64,000 nucleotides of DNA from Hemerocallis citrina (lineage: Eukaryota; Streptophyta; Magnoliopsida; Asparagales; Asphodelaceae): contig CM030362.1 of the NCBI GenBank assembly GCA_017893485.1, positions 39,960,984 to 40,024,983 on the forward strand, written 5' to 3'. Positions within the stretch are counted from its first letter, which is position 1. Every line of letters begins with the position of its first letter. The notes below the pieces were generated by a model, which was given only the letters and a program-made list of their open reading frames with translations, searched no databases and was not told the origin of the DNA. Below, in pieces: positions 9,921 to 19,635 of this stretch. A program made the translations under genes and the position numbers.

Positions 9921-10400
9921 ATGGTAGTAGCTCTGGGTCCGGGCAAGTTCTATGGCAACAGCCTCCCCCGACCCCGCTTCTACACCGACATCAAGTTCTC
10001 CTCCGACCGGGTGGACCCCCCCACCCCCGTCCTCGACCCCCTCCTCTCCTGGGCCCACGAGGCCCACTGGTCCATGAGCGGCCTCTCCTTCAAGCGTCTC
10101 CGCCTCATGGGCCGCATCGAGGGCTCTGTAACCAGGCTCCGTGCCCAGCGCACCAGATCCCAAAAGGACAGGATCGACAGGATTCGCAAACTCGATGATG
10201 ACGCGGAGTTGGAGGATTCCGAACCCGAACCCGAAGTGAAGGTGAAGCCGAATGTGAGGAAGAGGGGGAGAAAGCTGGTGGAGGAGTTTGAGAAGGTGGC
10301 GGATGCGGATCGGGTGGCATTGAGGACCCGGAGTCGGAGACCTGGATCCGATAAGGAGGTTGCGGCGGTGAGGAGGAATTCGCCTAGGAAAAAGGTTTAG
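9921..10400 (+). CDS. Basic 159-residue plant protein, function unknown
   Basis: Intact single-exon frame with a good start context (CACC before ATG). The N-terminal half (MVVALGPGKFYGNSLPRPRFY, VDPPTPVLDPLLSWAHEAHWSMSGLSFKRLR) has the look of a conserved plant-specific domain that I have met in uncharacterised proteins. The C-terminal half is low-complexity and highly charged, with an acidic patch (DDDAELEDSEPEPE, about 93-106) followed by basic clusters (KRGRKL, RTRSRRP, SPRKKV) that could be nuclear-localisation or DNA-contact regions. With the E2F-like sites upstream, a nuclear, proliferation-linked role is a reasonable inference only. Several overlapping frames in this GC-rich stretch are shadows. 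It is the only intact host gene within the element-filled first 40 kb. Confidence 0.8.
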   Translation: MVVALGPGKFYGNSLPRPRFYTDIKFSSDRVDPPTPVLDPLLSWAHEAHWSMSGLSFKRLRLMGRIEGSVTRLRAQRTRSQKDRIDRIRKLDDDAELEDSEPEPEVKVKPNVRKRGRKLVEEFEKVADADRVALRTRSRRPGSDKEVAAVRRNSPRKKV

Positions 10401-10577
10401 GGTTAGGGTGTTTTTTAATATTTTATTTTTTTCTCTTCCTTTTGTTTAGTTGCGGGTTCGTTGTGCAAAACTTGATGGAGTTTGATTCGATGAACATCAT
10501 GCGTGGCTGGGCTTGTTTGGCTTAGTAAGATCAATCGTCTTTGTCTACAACTCTTCAACTCTAGATCGTGATACATG

Positions 10578-10622
<45 letters not shown>

Positions 10623-10668
10623 GTAAGATCAATCGTCTATCTACAACTTCAACTCTAGATCGTGATAC

Positions 10669-10714
<46 letters not shown>

Positions 10715-10822
10715 GAGGAGTGATCCAATGAGATATATTTTAAAATGAGATAACGAAATACATCAATAATAATTATTGGATATAATTAGATTGAGATGAA
10801 TGACTCTGATCTATTTGGATAT
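10401..10822. repeat. Gene 3' flank with duplicated TC/TA microsatellite
   Basis: A roughly 95-bp segment (AGTAAGATCAATCGTCT ... CTCTAGATCGTGATACATG, then (TC)n(TA)n) is present twice in tandem, at about 10526-10621 and 10622-10712. No gene is supported; the first part probably contains the 3' UTR of the upstream gene. Confidence 0.7.
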
Positions 10823-10941
10823 AACACGTGTTTACATATGTTATGTATTAATTATTAGAACGGGTTGAGTAGGTTCAAAGCCCAATATCTTACACTCAGT
10901 CTAATCTCTTTATAAGCTGGTCTAGAGGTAGTGCCCTCTGA
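10823..10941. repeat. 119-bp fragment shared with the copia leader at 2024-2142
   Basis: From AACACGTGTTTAC to GTAGTGCCCT the two blocks have equal length and only scattered substitutions. It contains TCTTTATAAG, which may be an LTR TATA box. It is an isolated fragment, not the 3' LTR of the copia element, because a host gene and a hAT lie between. Confidence 0.7.
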
Positions 10942-10986
10942 AATTTTATAACCTAGGCCGTTGTTGGGAACAACGGTCTAGGTTAT
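10942..10986. repeat. Palindrome that served as the gypsy target site
   Basis: About 39 bases (10948-10986) form a near-perfect hairpin: ATAACCTAGGCCGTTGTT, a short loop, then the complementary AACAACGGTCTAGGTTAT. The gypsy element is inserted at its right edge, with GTTAT duplicated. Related half-palindromes lie at 20440-20530, just past the element. Confidence 0.85.
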
Positions 10987-11782
10987 TGATGCGGTTTATT
11001 TCTGGGAGGCGTGTGGATGCACCAGGTGTGAGTTCGGATTCGATTTGTATTGAAGGAGAATGCTGCTCGTCTGCCGACCTTCGGTTGACCTCCTGGAACC
11101 TACGGTGAGCTCGGAATGATGTTGAAGTCTGGGCTCGGATCAGAGGGGTCGGATCCGAGGTCTCGTGTACCTGCAGACGATCCTGAAACACCGGGGTTTA
11201 TCCCGGTGGCGGACCCTCCGACGATCTAGTCAGTCTCTGTGAGAGAGTAGCAATAACTAGGTATATTTAAGTGGCAAAAGATTGATTACCTCAAAAGGTG
11301 GGTGTGGGTCTAGTATTTATAGAGAACTCCAACCGGGTTTGGTTCCGCTTGGGGGCCGGGTCTGGATCCGAAAGCCCATGGGCCTGACGTGGCAGAAGGC
11401 CCAGGGGGTTTAGAGCGGACGTGGCAATACCAGGAGTGGTATAGGGCTGATGTGGCAAACCCTGGGCGGTATTTGGAGCTGATATGGCTGATCATGGGTC
11501 TCCTGTGCTTCTGGGAGAATCGGAGGGCCTAGGTTGTGCCAGGTCATCCTCATGCTTCGCCAGAAAGGGGGGGACGGCTCGTAGGACTGTCACGGGTCGG
11601 AGGCCGAGGACCACTGAGGCTCGTCGGATACGAGGAGGCCAGCACTGTGGAGGTGAACGTGAGGTTCGGCGCCGACCCTTCAGTGGTTCGAAGCCGAACC
11701 AGATTGCTATTTTTACCATTTTTTTGAGTGAGAGTTGTATTGGGCCCTGGTTGGGCCTCCAAGCCATTTTTACCCCACCACA
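10987..11782 (-). repeat. 3' LTR of the gypsy element
   Basis: 796 bp, the same length as the partner at 19636-20431. On the minus strand CTATAAATAC (11313-11322) is a TATA box, so U3 is the part to its right. Open frames across the LTR are shadows. Confidence 0.92.
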
Positions 11783-11800
11783 CAAGCCCCCCACTCCTGC
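11783..11800 (-). other. Polypurine tract of the gypsy element
   Basis: Read on the minus strand, AGGAGTGGGGGGCTTG directly precedes the TGTGGTGG start of the 3' LTR, the expected place and composition for the plus-strand primer. Confidence 0.65.
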
Positions 11801-11849
11801 GGGGGGTGCGGGAGCTAGCCGTGGAGGAGTGCTTATGGTTGTAGAAATG

Positions 11850-12925
11850 GGATGGCGAGCCGCTGGGCCTTCATGAGGGGGTTACCCTGATTGTTAGAGC
11901 GAGCCTCGAGCCGGCGAGGGTTTAAGGATCGGCCTGGGAGACGGCGAGCCGTTCCTACTTCCTGAGAAGATTGCGTTGGTGCTAGACTGGATCTGTAGCT
12001 AGCGGGAGATTGGCGGATCGAGGAAGGGGGTGGTACACAGTTGAGCCTGCCTGAGGAGATTATCCTGGCGTCAGATCTGGCCTTGAGCTGGCGAGGGGTT
12101 ACGGATTAGTAAGAACGATTGGCGAGCCGTTGGTCTCCCCGAAGAAACCACTCTGGTGTCGGACCTGACCTCGAGCTCGGCGAGGGATTACGAGTCGGCA
12201 AGGATGATGGTGAGCCGTTGGCCTCCCTGAGGAAGCCATTCTGGTGCTGGACCCGACATCGAGCTTGGCGAGGGATTTCAGATCGGCAAGGGCGATGGTG
12301 AGCCGTGGAGCCTTCCTGAGAAGACTGCCCTGGTGCTAGACCTGACCTCGAGCTGGTCGAGGGATTACGGGTCAGCAAGGGGGGTGGCGAGCCGTTGGCC
12401 TTCCTGAGAAGACCACCCTGGTGCCAGACCTGACCTCGAGCTTGGCGAGGGATTACGGGTAGGCAAGGGCGATGGCGAGCCGTGAAGCCTTCCTGAGAAG
12501 ACTACCCTGGTGCTAGACCTGACCTCGGGCTGGCGAGGGATAATGGGTCAACAAGGGGGGTGGCGAGCCGTTGGCCTTCCTGAGAAAACCACCCTGGTGC
12601 CAGACCTGATCTCGAGCTTGGTGAGGGATTACTGGTAGGCAAGGGCGATGGCGAGCCGTGAAGCCTTCCTGAGAAGATTACCCTGGTGCTAGACCTGACC
12701 TCGAGCTGGCGAGGGATTACGGGCTAACAAGGGGGATGGCGAGCCGTTGGCCTTCCTGAGAAGACCACCCTGGTGCCGGACCTGACCTCGAGCTTGGCGA
12801 GGGATTACGGGTAGGCAAGGGCGATGGCGAGCCGTGGAGCCTTCCTGAGAAGACTACCCTGATGCGAGACCTGACCTCGAGCCGGCGAGGGATTACGGGC
12901 CAACAAGGGTGGTGTCGAACGGTTG
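11850..12925. repeat. Tandem array of about 89-bp units with dimeric periodicity
   Basis: About a dozen units, each starting near GGCGAGCCG and continuing CTTCCTGAGAAGA, CCCTGGTG, ACCTGACCTCGAGC, GGCGAGGGATTACGG. Unit starts fall roughly every 88-90 bases (about 12121, 12210, 12297, 12385, 12475, 12563, 12648, 12738, 12826). From 12385 on, two unit types alternate (GCCGTTGGCC versus GCCGTGAAGCC or GCCGTGGAGCC), giving a higher-order period of about 177 bases. The first units are more diverged. It lies between the antisense gene and the 3' LTR, where Tat/Ogre-type elements are known to carry tandem repeats. Confidence 0.9.
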
Positions 12926-13869
12926 GTGCCTTAGAGTGATTGAGCGGGGATATCCCGTCATTTCTGCGGAGCATTGAAGGCTCTCCGAGATCGGTGCGAT
13001 GGTCCAATTTCCTAGGGGCATTTAATGGCGCCGTCTAATAAATGCAGACGGCGCATGGTTTGCCGTCGATTGACCTTCCCTGTGTCCTAATGGTTGGTCC
13101 ATGGGGGAGGCTATAAATACCTCTCCCTTCCACCGCAGGTATGATCAGAGCAGGGGTGGCCTATTGGCCATCAGAGGTGTCTGCTTCGGCGGACGCCTGT
13201 CTTTTGCTAATATTTTCGACCCCAGCAGTGTCGGAGAGGTGGTTATTCTGTCGCCCGGATCTTCTCTTGGATCTGATGGATCTTGATACGGTAGCCAGAT
13301 CCAGGGGAGATCAGGGCGAGAGGGATAACGGCCGAAATCCGCACTGGCGGAAGAGGAGCCTCAGATTGGTGGTGGTTTTGCCGTCCGGATCCCTTTTCGG
13401 GTCAGACGACCCTGACATGGTTGTTTGGCCCGGGAGAGATCCGGACGGAAGAGGCACCAACCGTATTCCGGTCTTGGGGCTGAAGGGCCTCGGATAGAGA
13501 TGCCACCTCCAATCGGGGGTCGGCCAATCTGTCCCGATAGGGCTCCAGGCGATGGCGGTTTCTGTCCCACCCTTGAATAGTTCGGGGTTTCGGCTGCCGA
13601 GGCTGTAAGCCCCGGGCTGCTCAGGGGTGAGAGGGGAACCGGTCGAGCGCTGGAGCCCGGGGCGTCTGTCGCATGACGGCGCCTTAAACCTTAAGTAAAA
13701 ATGTTTTCTCCGTCGCGTATTCCATCCGAACCGACCCCTGAGTTGGGCTGTCAGTCTGGCGTCTGACGACGTCAGCAGCACACGTTTCGAGGACGTGGCG
13801 CGATTTTCCAGGCGGCAGTTGTGCGTCAATCAGTGAATAGTAATTGCGGAAGTCGAGGAGTCGTTCTTC
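12926..13869. other. Gypsy internal non-coding region with a TATA-like box
   Basis: No gene is supported. CTATAAATAC at 13111-13120 is a strong plus-strand TATA box and may mark an additional or older antisense-strand promoter. GC-rich open frames on both strands here have no recognisable domain. Confidence 0.45.
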
Positions 13870-14041
13870 TCCTCTATAAGTATTCTCCTCTCTTCCCCTT
13901 TCGCCCACTTCTTTCTCGCTGCTTTCTTCCTCAAAAAATCTCCCAACCCTTCAGCGCTTGTTCTGGCAGTTTGCCGTACTAGGCTCGTCCTTCCGAAGCG
14001 ATCCCAGGTTAGTTGGTAAGTTTGTTTAGCTTTAGGCACAG
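13870..14041 (+). promoter_or_regulatory. Promoter and 5' UTR of the antisense gene
   Basis: CTATAAGTA at 13873-13881 is a TATA-like box followed by a CT-rich leader (TTCTCCTCTCTTCCCC, TTCTTTCTCGCTGC), typical of a plant 5' UTR, about 160 bases before the ATG at 14042. GGTTAGTTGGTAAG just upstream of the start leaves room for a leader intron, but none is proven. Confidence 0.55.
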
Positions 14042-16972
14042 ATGGATAGGGCTCAGTCCGGTTCGTCGGCGTCGACGTCCAGGGGGGAAGTAACGCCTGT
14101 CTCCACATCGACGTCGTGGGAAGAGCCCGTGCTTGAGGAGGAGTCGGTGCCCGTTGTGGACCCTTCTGGCTCGATTTCGTGGGAGGACTCAGTAGGTGAG
14201 GGGGAGGCGGTACACAAGATGAGGCAGTCATGCTCCCGACGTCCCTTTGTGGTGGAGAGTAGCGAGTCGGAGGAAGCCGGTGATAGTTCGGACGGCATTC
14301 GTGTACTGGAGTTGTCTTCCGAGGAGGAGAGAGGCGAGGGTGATATAGTGAGGAGATCCACCGTTCAGGGTGCAGGTTCCAGACTCACACTGACAGGCCT
14401 GGGGCCATTGTCTACTCCTTCGTCGGAGCGAGCCAAGGAGAAGAAGAGGGCCCCGAGGAAGGCGGGGTCGAGGACCGGCAGTTCGAGCCAGGCGCCTGTT
14501 TTCCGCAATTTGATGACTGGTTCGCCCGTACAGCCGAAGCATTTCTGTCAATATCCCGATGACCTTTCTGACCGGGAGCTCTTCGGAGTGCAGCCCTCTT
14601 CGCCGAGCCGGAGGAGGGTGATGATGGATGCGATCTCGACCGTTTTGGAGGACGGGGACTTGGAGGTTCTGCAGCTGGCGTATCATATAGGGCTTGGTTA
14701 CGAATTGCTGCTGCCGAGCTCTCCTCTGCGCCCCACCGATCCCCTATCAGCTTGGTATTGTGTCTTCCCAGTGGATGCTTTCATTTCCGGCCTGAGGTTG
14801 CCAATCCATCCGTTTGTTAGGGATGTGCTGAACTGGGCCTCCTTGGCGCCCATGCAGTACGGGCCGAACTCTTGGAAGCAGATTATCTGCTTTGTGCTGA
14901 TGTGCGAGGAACAGCAAGTACCCCTGCGGCTGAATGTGTTCTGCGCGATGTTGATGGTCAGCTCGTCGGCCGAGGGTGTATACTATATCTCTCCCCGGAG
15001 TAAGGGGAAGGTCGTTCGCAACCACCCGGATTCCATTAAGGAATGGAAGAAAAAATATCTGGTGATCCGGAGTGAAGAGCCATGGGACATTCCCACTCGA
15101 TGGAACTACTCCAAGCCGAGCTACCAAACGCCGAGGCAGAGGGATCTGTCGGCCGAAGAATGAGGGTTTGTCGAGCGCCTCCGTCTGTCGCCTAGTATTG
15201 ATTGGACAGAGGTGACGGAGGCCAACCTGGCGAGCGTTGGACTGAGCCCAGCCGCTATGTGTATGTAGTTGTTTCTTTTCTCTTGGTCCTTTCGTACTTT
15301 CTTGCTCATTGCTCTTAGTGGCTTTTCCCGCAGATATGGACGAGGCGTCGATCAAGGCAAAGAGGCTCGCCATGAGGAAGGAGAAGGCTGAGAAGGAGGC
15401 GGCGAAGAGGCCGAGGGGGTCGTCCCTAGTCATCTCGGAGGTCCAGCTCGAGCCGGGGACCAAGAGGGTTCGCTCGGAGACGAGCAAGGGGGCGGCTGCT
15501 TCGAAGGGTCAGGGCCTAGCGGGGGCCTCTGTTCTTGACAAAGGGAAAGGTCCCTTGGTCGAGGTCGAGGAAGAGGATCCGGTGGTGGAGTTGTTGCGGC
15601 AGCGGTGGGCTCCGAACTGGTCGGTTCGGATGGGGGACTGCCTGACCGAGGAGGCCCAAGCCGTTGAGGTGGTGGAGAAGTTGGCGACCCCTCGCGACCG
15701 CAAGGCGATGGAGGGCGAGCCCGTGGAGGTGGCGTTCGCACGCCTGGCGCAGGCCACTGTGCTGGTAAGTCCGTTGACCCTGTCCCCCTTGTTGATTTTC
15801 GTACGGAAGCCTTATCCTTATCTGCGCTCGTTGGTTGTAGGCTTGCATGCAGGGGGCCAACATAAAGAACCTCTACGAGGCGTCCCTGGCCCAAGAGCGA
15901 GTTCGGGCGGAAAAGAGCGAGCGGGAGATGAAGATGCGGATCGAACTCGAGGGTTCGCACAAGAGGGAGCAGCAGCTGGAGCTCCAGCTCAAGGCCAAGG
16001 ATGCAGAGTGGGAGAAGAAGGTGGCCTCCCTGAAGACGAAGTTCACCAAGGAGGCGAAGGAGGTGATGACTACGGGTCAGCTGATGGTGATCGAGGCCCA
16101 GGACAAAAGTTATGCGAAGGCCCTCAGTCACGTGAGGCACTTCTTCCCGACCCTCGATCTGTCCAATTTTGAGTATGACATGGACATCGAGGGGACGTCG
16201 AAGACTCCTGGCGAAGAAGGGCCTGCCCTCGACCCACCGGCTGACGCACCCGTGGATCCGTCTGTCGACGCTGAGGTGGGACAATGAGTTGTATAATTTT
16301 TATCTTTCTTTTTCTCTCCCTCGACTGTATTTGCCTCCCGCAGACTGGCCACCGCATTTTTGTAAGAAGTACCTGGATTTATAGTAGTAAAAAAAGTTTT
16401 TTGACCGGCCAATTGTTTTGACCTCGGACGTTTCCGAACCTTCTTGCGAATGTGTGTTAAGTTGGCTGGTTTTCTTGTAGGTCGCGGCTCTCCTCCCCGA
16501 GGTGGACTCCCGTGGTTTCTATGTGGCGTGGCTCCGGAGTGAAGTTAAGGCCCTGGAGGCCGCGCTGGTTTGTCACCGAAGGGGGGCTCGGGACACTGAT
16601 ACGGCTTGCAACTTTTATCGGAATAAGTCCGAAGCCTTGAGTGAGGAGGCGCGTCGGCTGAGGAGGGCGATGTGGGATCGGGAGCTCGGCGGTGCGACCT
16701 TTGGACAGGCCGGGTTGAGCACCTTGGTGCCGAGGCCCTCTCCTGGGGGGTTACTTCGTGACGTCTTTGTGGAGAAGGAGATGGAGATACATCGTTACAA
16801 GGCGATGTTGGGTGTCTCGTTCTCTTCCTCCGCGGGTCGGCAAGCGGAGGGGGTCCCCTCTGCGCTGCTGCTGTTGCAGCGGATGCGACCGGATGACGTC
16901 CAGAGTTCTGTGGTTGGAGTGTCGACCGCGGCTGAGGCTAAGGACTATCATAACGAGGAGAGGGGCTCCTAG
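14042..16972 (+). CDS. Four-exon antisense gene in the gypsy element, putative gypsy-type transposon domain
   Basis: Exons join in phase: 14042-15260 (donor GTATGT), 15334-15764 (acceptor CCCGCAG, donor GTAAGT), 15841-16275 (acceptor TTGTAG, donor GTGGGA), 16481-16972 (acceptor CTTGTAG). Exon 1 encodes a Ser/Glu-rich acidic N-terminus, then a domain (YELLLPSSPLRPTDP, LRLPIHPFVRDVLNWASLAP, PNSWKQIICFVLMCEE) that I recognise as the plant 'putative gypsy type transposon' family, PF04195-like. Exon 2 is Lys/Glu-rich; exon 3 is a long coiled coil (SEREMKMRIELEGSHKREQQ); exon 4 is again helical. A single TGA at 15161-15163 interrupts exon 1, but the frame stays open for 32 more codons to the donor, so the lesion looks recent. 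Poly(A) signals follow at 17098. Its role is unknown; the domain architecture is structural rather than enzymatic. Confidence 0.75.
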
Positions 16973-17374
16973 TTGCTTGGTTGGAGTACTTTTCGCCCCT
17001 TGTTGGGCCCGAAGGGCCCTAAGATTTCTTCTGGTTTGAGATGAGCGGAGTGGTCCTGTAACGGTCTTTGTTTTTTTTTTTTTTTTTTCAGAACGAAAAT
17101 AAAGGGGCATGAATAAAGAATCCTTTTCCTTCATCGCTCCGGTTAGTAGTGTAGCGCACAATGTCGGAGGTAAGGTTTGGCTCCACCGATCCGCGAGGGA
17201 TCGAAGTGGGGCCTTAGGAAGGACCCTTAGTCTGGACTCGGATTGAGTCTACCGAGACATTTGGATTCGGACAAAAAGGGGTATCTTTAGTATAAGATAG
17301 GGAGGGCCGCTAAGACAGCCCTTTACACATGAGGGTTTACACAAAAATAGATTTACACTTAGCCAGGCCATAAT
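16973..17374 (+). terminator. Poly(A) signals of the antisense gene; junction with gag-pro
   Basis: AATAAA at 17098-17103 and again at 17112-17117 lie 125-145 bases past the antisense stop codon, after a T-run (17071-17088). The rest, to 17374, has no supported gene. It is where pol would begin in an autonomous element (minus strand), and no reverse-transcriptase motif is present on either strand. Confidence 0.6.
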
Positions 17375-19555
17375 CTATGTTCGTTCGGCGTCGAGGGGGA
17401 ACACACCTCCCCCGACGGTGGTCATGTAGCATGATCGCGCTGCTTCTTGGCTGCCTCGGACGATGCCGACTCCTTGCGGGGTGGGGAACTTGAGCTTCAG
17501 ATGGTAAGCCGAAGGCACCGCTTGGAGGGAGCACAGTCCGGGTCGGCCGAGTATGGCGTTGTAAGCCGCCTTGACGTTGACTACCATGAAGTCCATGGAC
17601 TCGGTCCTTTTGACAGGAGTTGACCCGGCGGTAACGTCGAGGGTAACAATCCCTTCTATCACGACAGGGACGCCGGAGAACCCGTGCAAGGTGTACCCGG
17701 CCGACTTGAGTTTGCCTCTGGGTAACTTGAGATTTTCGAAGGCTTCGAGGAAAAGAATATTCACCGAGCTGCCGTTGTCGACGAGGATTCTGCGAACTTC
17801 ACAATTAGCCATGTGGAGACTAATGACGAGGGCATCACAGTGGGGCAAGCGAACACCTTCGAGGTCCTCCCCTGAGAAGGAGACCGACCTCGACTGCAGT
17901 TTGGGCGAGGGGTTGTCTCGGACAGCGTTCACCTCTCGGATGAAGGCTTTTCGGGAAGTATTCGATTCACCTCCCATCGGCCCTCCGTGGACACAGTGCA
18001 AGATGAGAGGCATATCTGCGGCTCCCTCGGAATCGGGGTTCCGACCCTGGGTGTGGTTTGGAGGAGGGTTCGGAGGCGAGGGCCTCCGATTCCTAGCGTC
18101 TCGCCGATCCCGTGGGCCTTCTCGGGTAAACTCTCGGAGGTACCCTCTGGAAATGAGTTCTTCAATTTCGTCTTTCAGGGCTCGGCATTGGTTGGTTTCG
18201 TGCCCGTGATCTCTGTGGAAGCGGCAGTAGAAGCGCTGATCTCGATTCTTATTGTTATTAGATCGGGGAGGTAGTCGGACAATGCCCTTGTCTTCGATTT
18301 CCAAGAGGATGGCGGATACGTTATGCGTCAAGGGAGTGTACCTCTCGAAGCGGGGGACCGGCGGGACCTTCTTCATGGCCCCCGGGTCCCTTGGAGCTTT
18401 CTTTGATGGTTCGACTTCTTCGGTCTTCCGCTTTCCTTTCCCGGTGGCATCCCTGGCATCTTCGGGGTTAAGGGCCTCTTCTGCCCTAATGTATTTCTCG
18501 ACCCTATTGAGGAGGTCGGGAAAGTCGACGGGGGGTTTCTTCGCCAGAGAAGCCTTCAGCTGTCCATGACGGACGTTGTGTCGGAATGCTGCTGAAGCGA
18601 CGCCCGGGTCGAGGGAGGAGACCGACCTTGCCTCAGCGGTAAATCTCCGGACGAACACTCTGAGTGATTCCCCCTCTATCTGTCTGAGCCCAAGTAATGA
18701 GGCGCTGGTCCTTTCGGCCTTCCGGCTAGTGACAAAGTGGGCGAGAAAATTGCCCTCGAGTTGGTCGAAGGAGTAAACGGAGCCGGGGGCGAGCTTCGAG
18801 AACCACTCACGAGCTGGACCCCGAAGGGTGGCAGGGAAGGCTCGGCATAGCAGGGGATCCGAGGCGCTGTGAATCATCATGAGGGTTTTGAAACCCTCCA
18901 TGTGATCAGCAGGATCTCCCTCGCCGTCGTAGGTCTCGAATTGAGGGGGTCGGAAATTCCTGGGTATTTCCGCTTGGAGGATGGGGGCGGAGAAGGGAGG
19001 ACGGACAGGTCTGTACGCCTGAGCCGCTCTTTGGCCGCCGTCCCTTATGTGATCGAGGCGATCCTCCATTTCTTGTAGGCGCCTTAGGAGTACGCCATCG
19101 TCCTCTGGCTGGATTGTTGATGGGCGGGACGCGCTGGCTTCGGCGTCCGACCCTGTTTGGGAATGGAGGGTTTCTTCCCTGGGAGCCCGTCGGAGAGCTC
19201 CCAGAATTTCTCTTCGGAAGTCTTGGAACTCCTTGTGAGTGATGGGGGCTCCCTCGACCCGGTTCGGTCGGTCCGAGGGTTGTCTTCCGACTCGGCTGAG
19301 CGCGGGTCTTCGTCCCTCGGGCGGCGGTCTTGGTCGGTTCGGGGCCGGGTTGGAAGCGGCCCTTTCCCTGTTGCGGGTAATCTTGCGGTTGAGGATTATC
19401 CCCCGGAGGTCGGGCTGGGCTGGCTGGGCGACGCTCCTTTGGGACTCCCGAGGGGGAGCCCTGTGTTTCGACGGGCGTGGCCCGGCGTTATCAGTTGGTG
19501 GGGGCGAGTCCCGTCGGTTGACGGAGGAAGCAGCCCCCTTGCCCTTGGAGGCCAT
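17375..19555 (-). CDS. Gypsy gag-protease polyprotein, intact (726 aa)
   Basis: I take the start at 19555 (MASKGKGAASS), inside the element; the open frame extends to 19840 but that part is LTR. Residues 1-195 are a basic, Pro/Arg-rich region. About 196-310 is the retrotransposon gag domain (PPQFETYDGEGDPADHMEGF, LRGPAREWFSKL, LEGNFLAHFV). About 443-457 is a knuckle-like CRFHRDHGHETNQC motif. About 590-680 is the aspartic protease (RRILVDNGSSVNILF with DNGS active site, ending NAILGRPGL). The frame stops about 40 residues later, with no reverse transcriptase. Gag should form particles and the protease should cleave it, so the element can supply its own coat but must use pol in trans. The open frame agrees with the low LTR divergence. 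Confidence 0.9.
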   Translation of the reverse strand: MASKGKGAASSVNRRDSPPPTDNAGPRPSKHRAPPRESQRSVAQPAQPDLRGIILNRKITRNRERAASNPAPNRPRPPPEGRRPALSRVGRQPSDRPNRVEGAPITHKEFQDFRREILGALRRAPREETLHSQTGSDAEASASRPSTIQPEDDGVLLRRLQEMEDRLDHIRDGGQRAAQAYRPVRPPFSAPILQAEIPRNFRPPQFETYDGEGDPADHMEGFKTLMMIHSASDPLLCRAFPATLRGPAREWFSKLAPGSVYSFDQLEGNFLAHFVTSRKAERTSASLLGLRQIEGESLRVFVRRFTAEARSVSSLDPGVASAAFRHNVRHGQLKASLAKKPPVDFPDLLNRVEKYIRAEEALNPEDARDATGKGKRKTEEVEPSKKAPRDPGAMKKVPPVPRFERYTPLTHNVSAILLEIEDKGIVRLPPRSNNNKNRDQRFYCRFHRDHGHETNQCRALKDEIEELISRGYLREFTREGPRDRRDARNRRPSPPNPPPNHTQGRNPDSEGAADMPLILHCVHGGPMGGESNTSRKAFIREVNAVRDNPSPKLQSRSVSFSGEDLEGVRLPHCDALVISLHMANCEVRRILVDNGSSVNILFLEAFENLKLPRGKLKSAGYTLHGFSGVPVVIEGIVTLDVTAGSTPVKRTESMDFMVVNVKAAYNAILGRPGLCSLQAVPSAYHLKLKFPTPQGVGIVRGSQEAARSCYMTTVGGGVFPLDAERT

Positions 19556-19615
19556 GAGGGTTCGGCTGTCGAGGTCCCTTGATGGTCTGGTTCGGATCGG
19601 CTTCTGAAGCAGGCT

Positions 19616-19635
19616 TCCCACAGACGGCGCCAACC
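19616..19635 (-). other. Probable primer-binding site of the gypsy element
   Basis: Directly inside the 5' LTR, on the minus strand, is GGTTGGCGCCGTCTGTGGGA. TTGGCGCC at this position is frequent in plant Ty3-gypsy elements. The matching tRNA was not determined. Confidence 0.6.

Noticed and set aside
10823..10941. Possible 3' LTR for the copia element that starts near 1961
   Set aside because: Only 119 bp, no TG...CA ends, and a hAT and an intact host gene lie between; called an isolated fragment.
11484..11876. Several 60-130 codon frames across the gypsy LTRs (also 20133-20438)
   Set aside because: Same sequence in both LTRs, overlapping in all frames; GC-rich shadows of regulatory DNA.
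13311..13829. 172-codon minus-strand frame in the gypsy element
   Set aside because: No domain; overlaps the antisense promoter and TATA region; GC-rich chance frame.
15430..16284. 284-codon Pro/Arg-rich minus-strand frame
   Set aside because: Shadow of exons 2 and 3 of the plus-strand antisense gene, whose splice phases and coiled-coil pattern are coherent.
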